Shown here one piece after another: positions 62,501 through 64,000 of a stretch of DNA of 64,000 bases (its first letter is position 1; each line of letters starts with the position of its first letter). The notes beneath the pieces are model-generated. The model saw nothing but the letters and a program-made list of their open reading frames with translations, was not told the DNA's origin and made no database searches. This DNA is from CAZVNZ01 sp964628515 (GTDB taxonomy: Bacteria; Bacillota; Clostridia; Christensenellales; Christensenellaceae): positions 1-64,000 of the forward strand of contig CAZVNZ010000009.1 of the NCBI GenBank assembly GCA_964628515.1. The letters are read 5' to 3'. The translations under genes were made by a program, and so were the position numbers.

Positions 62501-64000
62501 TATTACACTCTTTGAGAAATCCAGCTTATTGTTTGGCGCAAATTTAGCGTTAATTGTGTAGGTGCCGTCATCGTTAGGTCCGCCTGCCACATTTTCTCCT
62601 TCATCACGGTCAAATATTAATTCTACGCCTTCAACCATGTTGCCGTCGTTGTCTTTAACTTCTACAGCGTACTTAGCGGCGTCCGGATCTCCGTAGGTTT
62701 TTTCCGCCGGTAAAATAAGCACGGTGTATTCCACCTCTAAAGGCGTTATTCTAAACTCGCCGGATTGTGGTGTAATCTTGTAGTTTTTGTTTGCGCCTTC
62801 ACCAAACGCTACGTTAATCGGGTAGAAGTCCTCGCCGTATTTAACCTCCTCGCCTGTTATTCTGCTTACGGAATAACTGGGCTTAGTGGTTAGCTTGTCT
62901 AAATCTACGTCGGGTATAGCCGTTGTTACCGATGCTTTAAACTCGGTAGGATCGGCAGTATCCACAGTTTTAGAATCATTAGCCGCCGCAATTGTTATGG
63001 GTAGCTGTTTTATTGTTAGCGTCCCCTTATCATTTGCGTCTATTAACGTTAGATCGTATTTTTTGTTATTTTCGTGGTCTGACAGCTTAATACTTAAATC
63101 GTATGTTCCTGCTTCTTCAGATATATTCTCACGTACTATCTCATACATTAGAGGATATCCGGGTATTTGCTCTCCTACTAATGATGCTTTAAACTTAGGA
63201 TCTGTCTGTCCGTAGTATTTGTCTGCATCCTCAACTGTAAAGTGTATTTTTATTTGTGCCGGGATTATTCTTAAATCCGCCGTATTAACATTAACATTAT
63301 AGTTGGGGTTAGCTGCCGCTAAAGCCTCTAAGCTTTCCTGAACGGATATCTTATAATCTCCTACGGGTAAGCCTGCAGGTGCGTTGTGCCCTAATGTGTA
63401 GCCTGTTACCGCTTTAAATTTGGGGTTATCTTTTATATCGCCCACTACATTTGCGGTTAATTCGTCTAAAAGCTGTCCGTATTGCTTTGTTTGAGGTACG
63501 GGCATAATTGTTGCATCGGCTTTTTTAATTGTGTATGTGCCTTCCTCAACAGTTATTAAAGAGTTACCGTTTTTATCTGTGTAGTTGGGGTTGTCAAGCA
63601 ACCTTGCCTTTATTTTATAACCGCCCTCTTTAACGTCCTCGCCGTCTTCACGATACAGCTCGTACTTAATAGGTGTGCCTGCAATCTCGCCTTGCGTAGT
63701 TGCAGTATATGTTTCTTCACTCTGCAAATACTGTCCGTAGGTTTTTCCTGTGCTGTTTATTATAAGTTTTGCACCTGTTTTTGCTTTAATCTCCAACTGT
63801 CCGGGGTCTGTAATAATATTATAGTTGGGGTTTTGCCCTTTAATAATATCAACAGGGTACACTCCTACTTCTTTACTTTTATTCGTCCTCTCAATGGTAT
63901 AGTTTATCTTATCCGCCACAAAGGTAGGGTCTGTAACCTGCCCCGGTACAACCTGCCCTGTTACAGTTTCTACAAACGCAGGATCTTCCTCGCCTACCGT
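59594..64000 (-). CDS. giant MBG-repeat surface protein with C-terminal membrane anchor (partial, runs off right edge)
   Basis: At least 1468 residues; the frame is open to the window edge, so the N-terminus and signal peptide are outside. It consists of about 14 full MBG-type repeats of roughly 80 residues plus a partial one. Each runs from K-x-YG-(D/E/Q)xDP through an extended strand with R-x-x-GE-x-x-G-x-Y to NPNY and a closing strand such as GTLTI. They are followed by a Pro/Ala/Thr-rich linker, the segment PSWALLNLILAILTA, the basic KRKGIARI, and two more spans around MRLPMVFTDKWTLLM. MBG/YDG repeats form stalks in adhesins of many bacteria. No LPXTG is present. Confidence 0.88.
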   Translation of the reverse strand, partial: TVGEEDPAFVETVTGQVVPGQVTDPTFVADKINYTIERTNKSKEVGVYPVDIIKGQNPNYNIITDPGQLEIKAKTGAKLIINSTGKTYGQYLQSEETYTATTQGEIAGTPIKYELYREDGEDVKEGGYKIKARLLDNPNYTDKNGNSLITVEEGTYTIKKADATIMPVPQTKQYGQLLDELTANVVGDIKDNPKFKAVTGYTLGHNAPAGLPVGDYKISVQESLEALAAANPNYNVNVNTADLRIIPAQIKIHFTVEDADKYYGQTDPKFKASLVGEQIPGYPLMYEIVRENISEEAGTYDLSIKLSDHENNKKYDLTLIDANDKGTLTIKQLPITIAAANDSKTVDTADPTEFKASVTTAIPDVDLDKLTTKPSYSVSRITGEEVKYGEDFYPINVAFGEGANKNYKITPQSGEFRITPLEVEYTVLILPAEKTYGDPDAAKYAVEVKDNDGNMVEGVELIFDRDEGENVAGGPNDDGTYTINAKFAPNNKLDFSKSVITSGKLTIKKRTVDVKVDPLVQTITIGEDKPTFYAKEELNITNPGFNADKLNYELTLKGNEKVVGEYPIDIIEGQNPNYTINFTPGTLKVLPIGTASLTVDNLEKFYGAKDAALTARTNVPEGAPKINYTLERVGGEEVVDGGYNIEVKLGDNPYYTDKDGKSLINVTEGTYTIKPRPVTVQGGELVLKYGDPIPADADLPKTVKYQDDIKGTDDVSYNVTRDQGELAVRPTPYDIIVTADKDANPNYDVTAVNGTITITPLDGVVIKPAIASKEYGQADPAKFTATVAGEVKEGDIKYEVVRVDKGEDVKAGGYELSVKLLEENPNYTNITLDTNTFTITQKPADIYANPASKRYGQLQDPPLSGYVIGEAADRDGITYDKIKYSLYRTGNENVGTYSVVPLATEGQNPNYTITPHNAEFEITPITTEVIITPNFASKTYGEDDPTLTATVDGTINGDTIETRVVRVQKEGANNENVDSYVTRVELIGNNPNYSNIVTKEGTFVINPKEAHIKAQGDGKIYGEVDPTFVASVSGEVAKPGFDKVNYGVDRSNKSENVGTYSIEVTPGLNPNYKVTFENAEFIIAPKEVDVLILPDNKTKVYGDEDPQLTATVKGTVGEDQLNYDLIRDEGEDTGTYKINVDIKDNENYVVKANTALFEITKAPATIVGDNATKTAGSADPTFSANANGAKNGDKFEFTFRRDGGEGVGVYPINILPAKSYSNYDLKLTNGNLTITQGAPVESPAPAGPTTEPPAPTDTPAEEEPITPEAEAPAVPAAPAPAAPTVAPAAPTVPTIAPQATADTRLTDDINNGQIPLNEGDRYVDIGGTKVPLASNLPSWALLNLILAILTAIIALVVTVAYFVGKKRKNDDEEGNVSRAAMREEEEEKGTLKRKGIARIISIVVAIVAVIVFILTEDMRLPMVFTDKWTLLMAIIAIAQIVVAFFTKKSRKKDDDEQATVGTPSVQDM

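Noticed and set aside
59594..64000. Repeated DNA pattern as a possible CRISPR or satellite array
   Set aside because: The periodicity of about 240 bases is explained by degenerate 80-residue protein repeats in one open frame; there are no identical short repeats with spacers.

Overview
The window (64 kb) looks like a chromosomal stretch from a Gram-positive, low-to-moderate GC anaerobe of the Clostridia, probably gut-associated. Support: strong AGGAGG-type ribosome sites, TTGACA/TATAAT promoters, lipoprotein signal peptides, a CwlD-like amidase, a Lit-type lipoprotein transacylase, SecA with a C-terminal SEC-C zinc motif, many sugar ABC importers, and very large MBG-repeat surface proteins with a C-terminal multi-membrane anchor. 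I see no rRNA, tRNA or CRISPR array. Most genes lie on the minus strand.

Layout. 1-3915: housekeeping (amidase, tsaD, lit, a small membrane protein, cysS). 4102-12349: maltodextrin operon read right to left (LacI regulator, binding lipoprotein, two permeases, malQ, malL, DUF624 protein), with one consensus promoter and a 16-bp palindromic operator in front of the regulator and no transporter ATPase. 12660-17164: envelope glycan genes (DUF2142 membrane protein; divergently a flippase and a DUF3089 lipoprotein) with back-to-back promoters. 17207-18606: a dinD-like gene with a one-base frameshift and three tandem copies of its 5' region. 18605-21425: class II aldolase and a solitary HyuA-like protein, divergent around twin palindromes. 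21480-26541: a peptide/nickel-type ABC importer behind a structured leader with a terminator abutting its Shine-Dalgarno.

26786-45727: a large carbohydrate-catabolism block: ribose-type ABC importer, ROK kinase, two Gfo/Idh oxidoreductases, two TIM-barrel isomerase/lyase-like proteins, a NagB-like enzyme, DeoC, an Old-Yellow-Enzyme/2-enoate-reductase-like flavoprotein and a GntR regulator. A GldA/GldF/GldG/DUF4340 ABC module sits inside this block, two bases behind a Gfo/Idh gene. A near-identical operator motif occurs in front of deoC and in front of the importer, so one GntR regulator may control both halves.

45812-54020: small hypothetical protein, glycosyltransferase, secA, metallophosphoesterase, phosphohexomutase and an mreB/mbl homologue. 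54021-64000: an IS3-family relic, terminators, and two neighbouring surface-protein genes (1380 residues, and at least 1468 residues running off the right edge) that share a C-terminal anchor and a terminator hairpin sequence.

The best candidates for something undescribed are the two-hairpin attenuator leader at 26542-26688, the sugar-catabolism/Gld-module operon, the dinD 5' repeat array, and the surface-protein pair with its membrane anchor. All functional statements are read from sequence and family knowledge; no searches were run.
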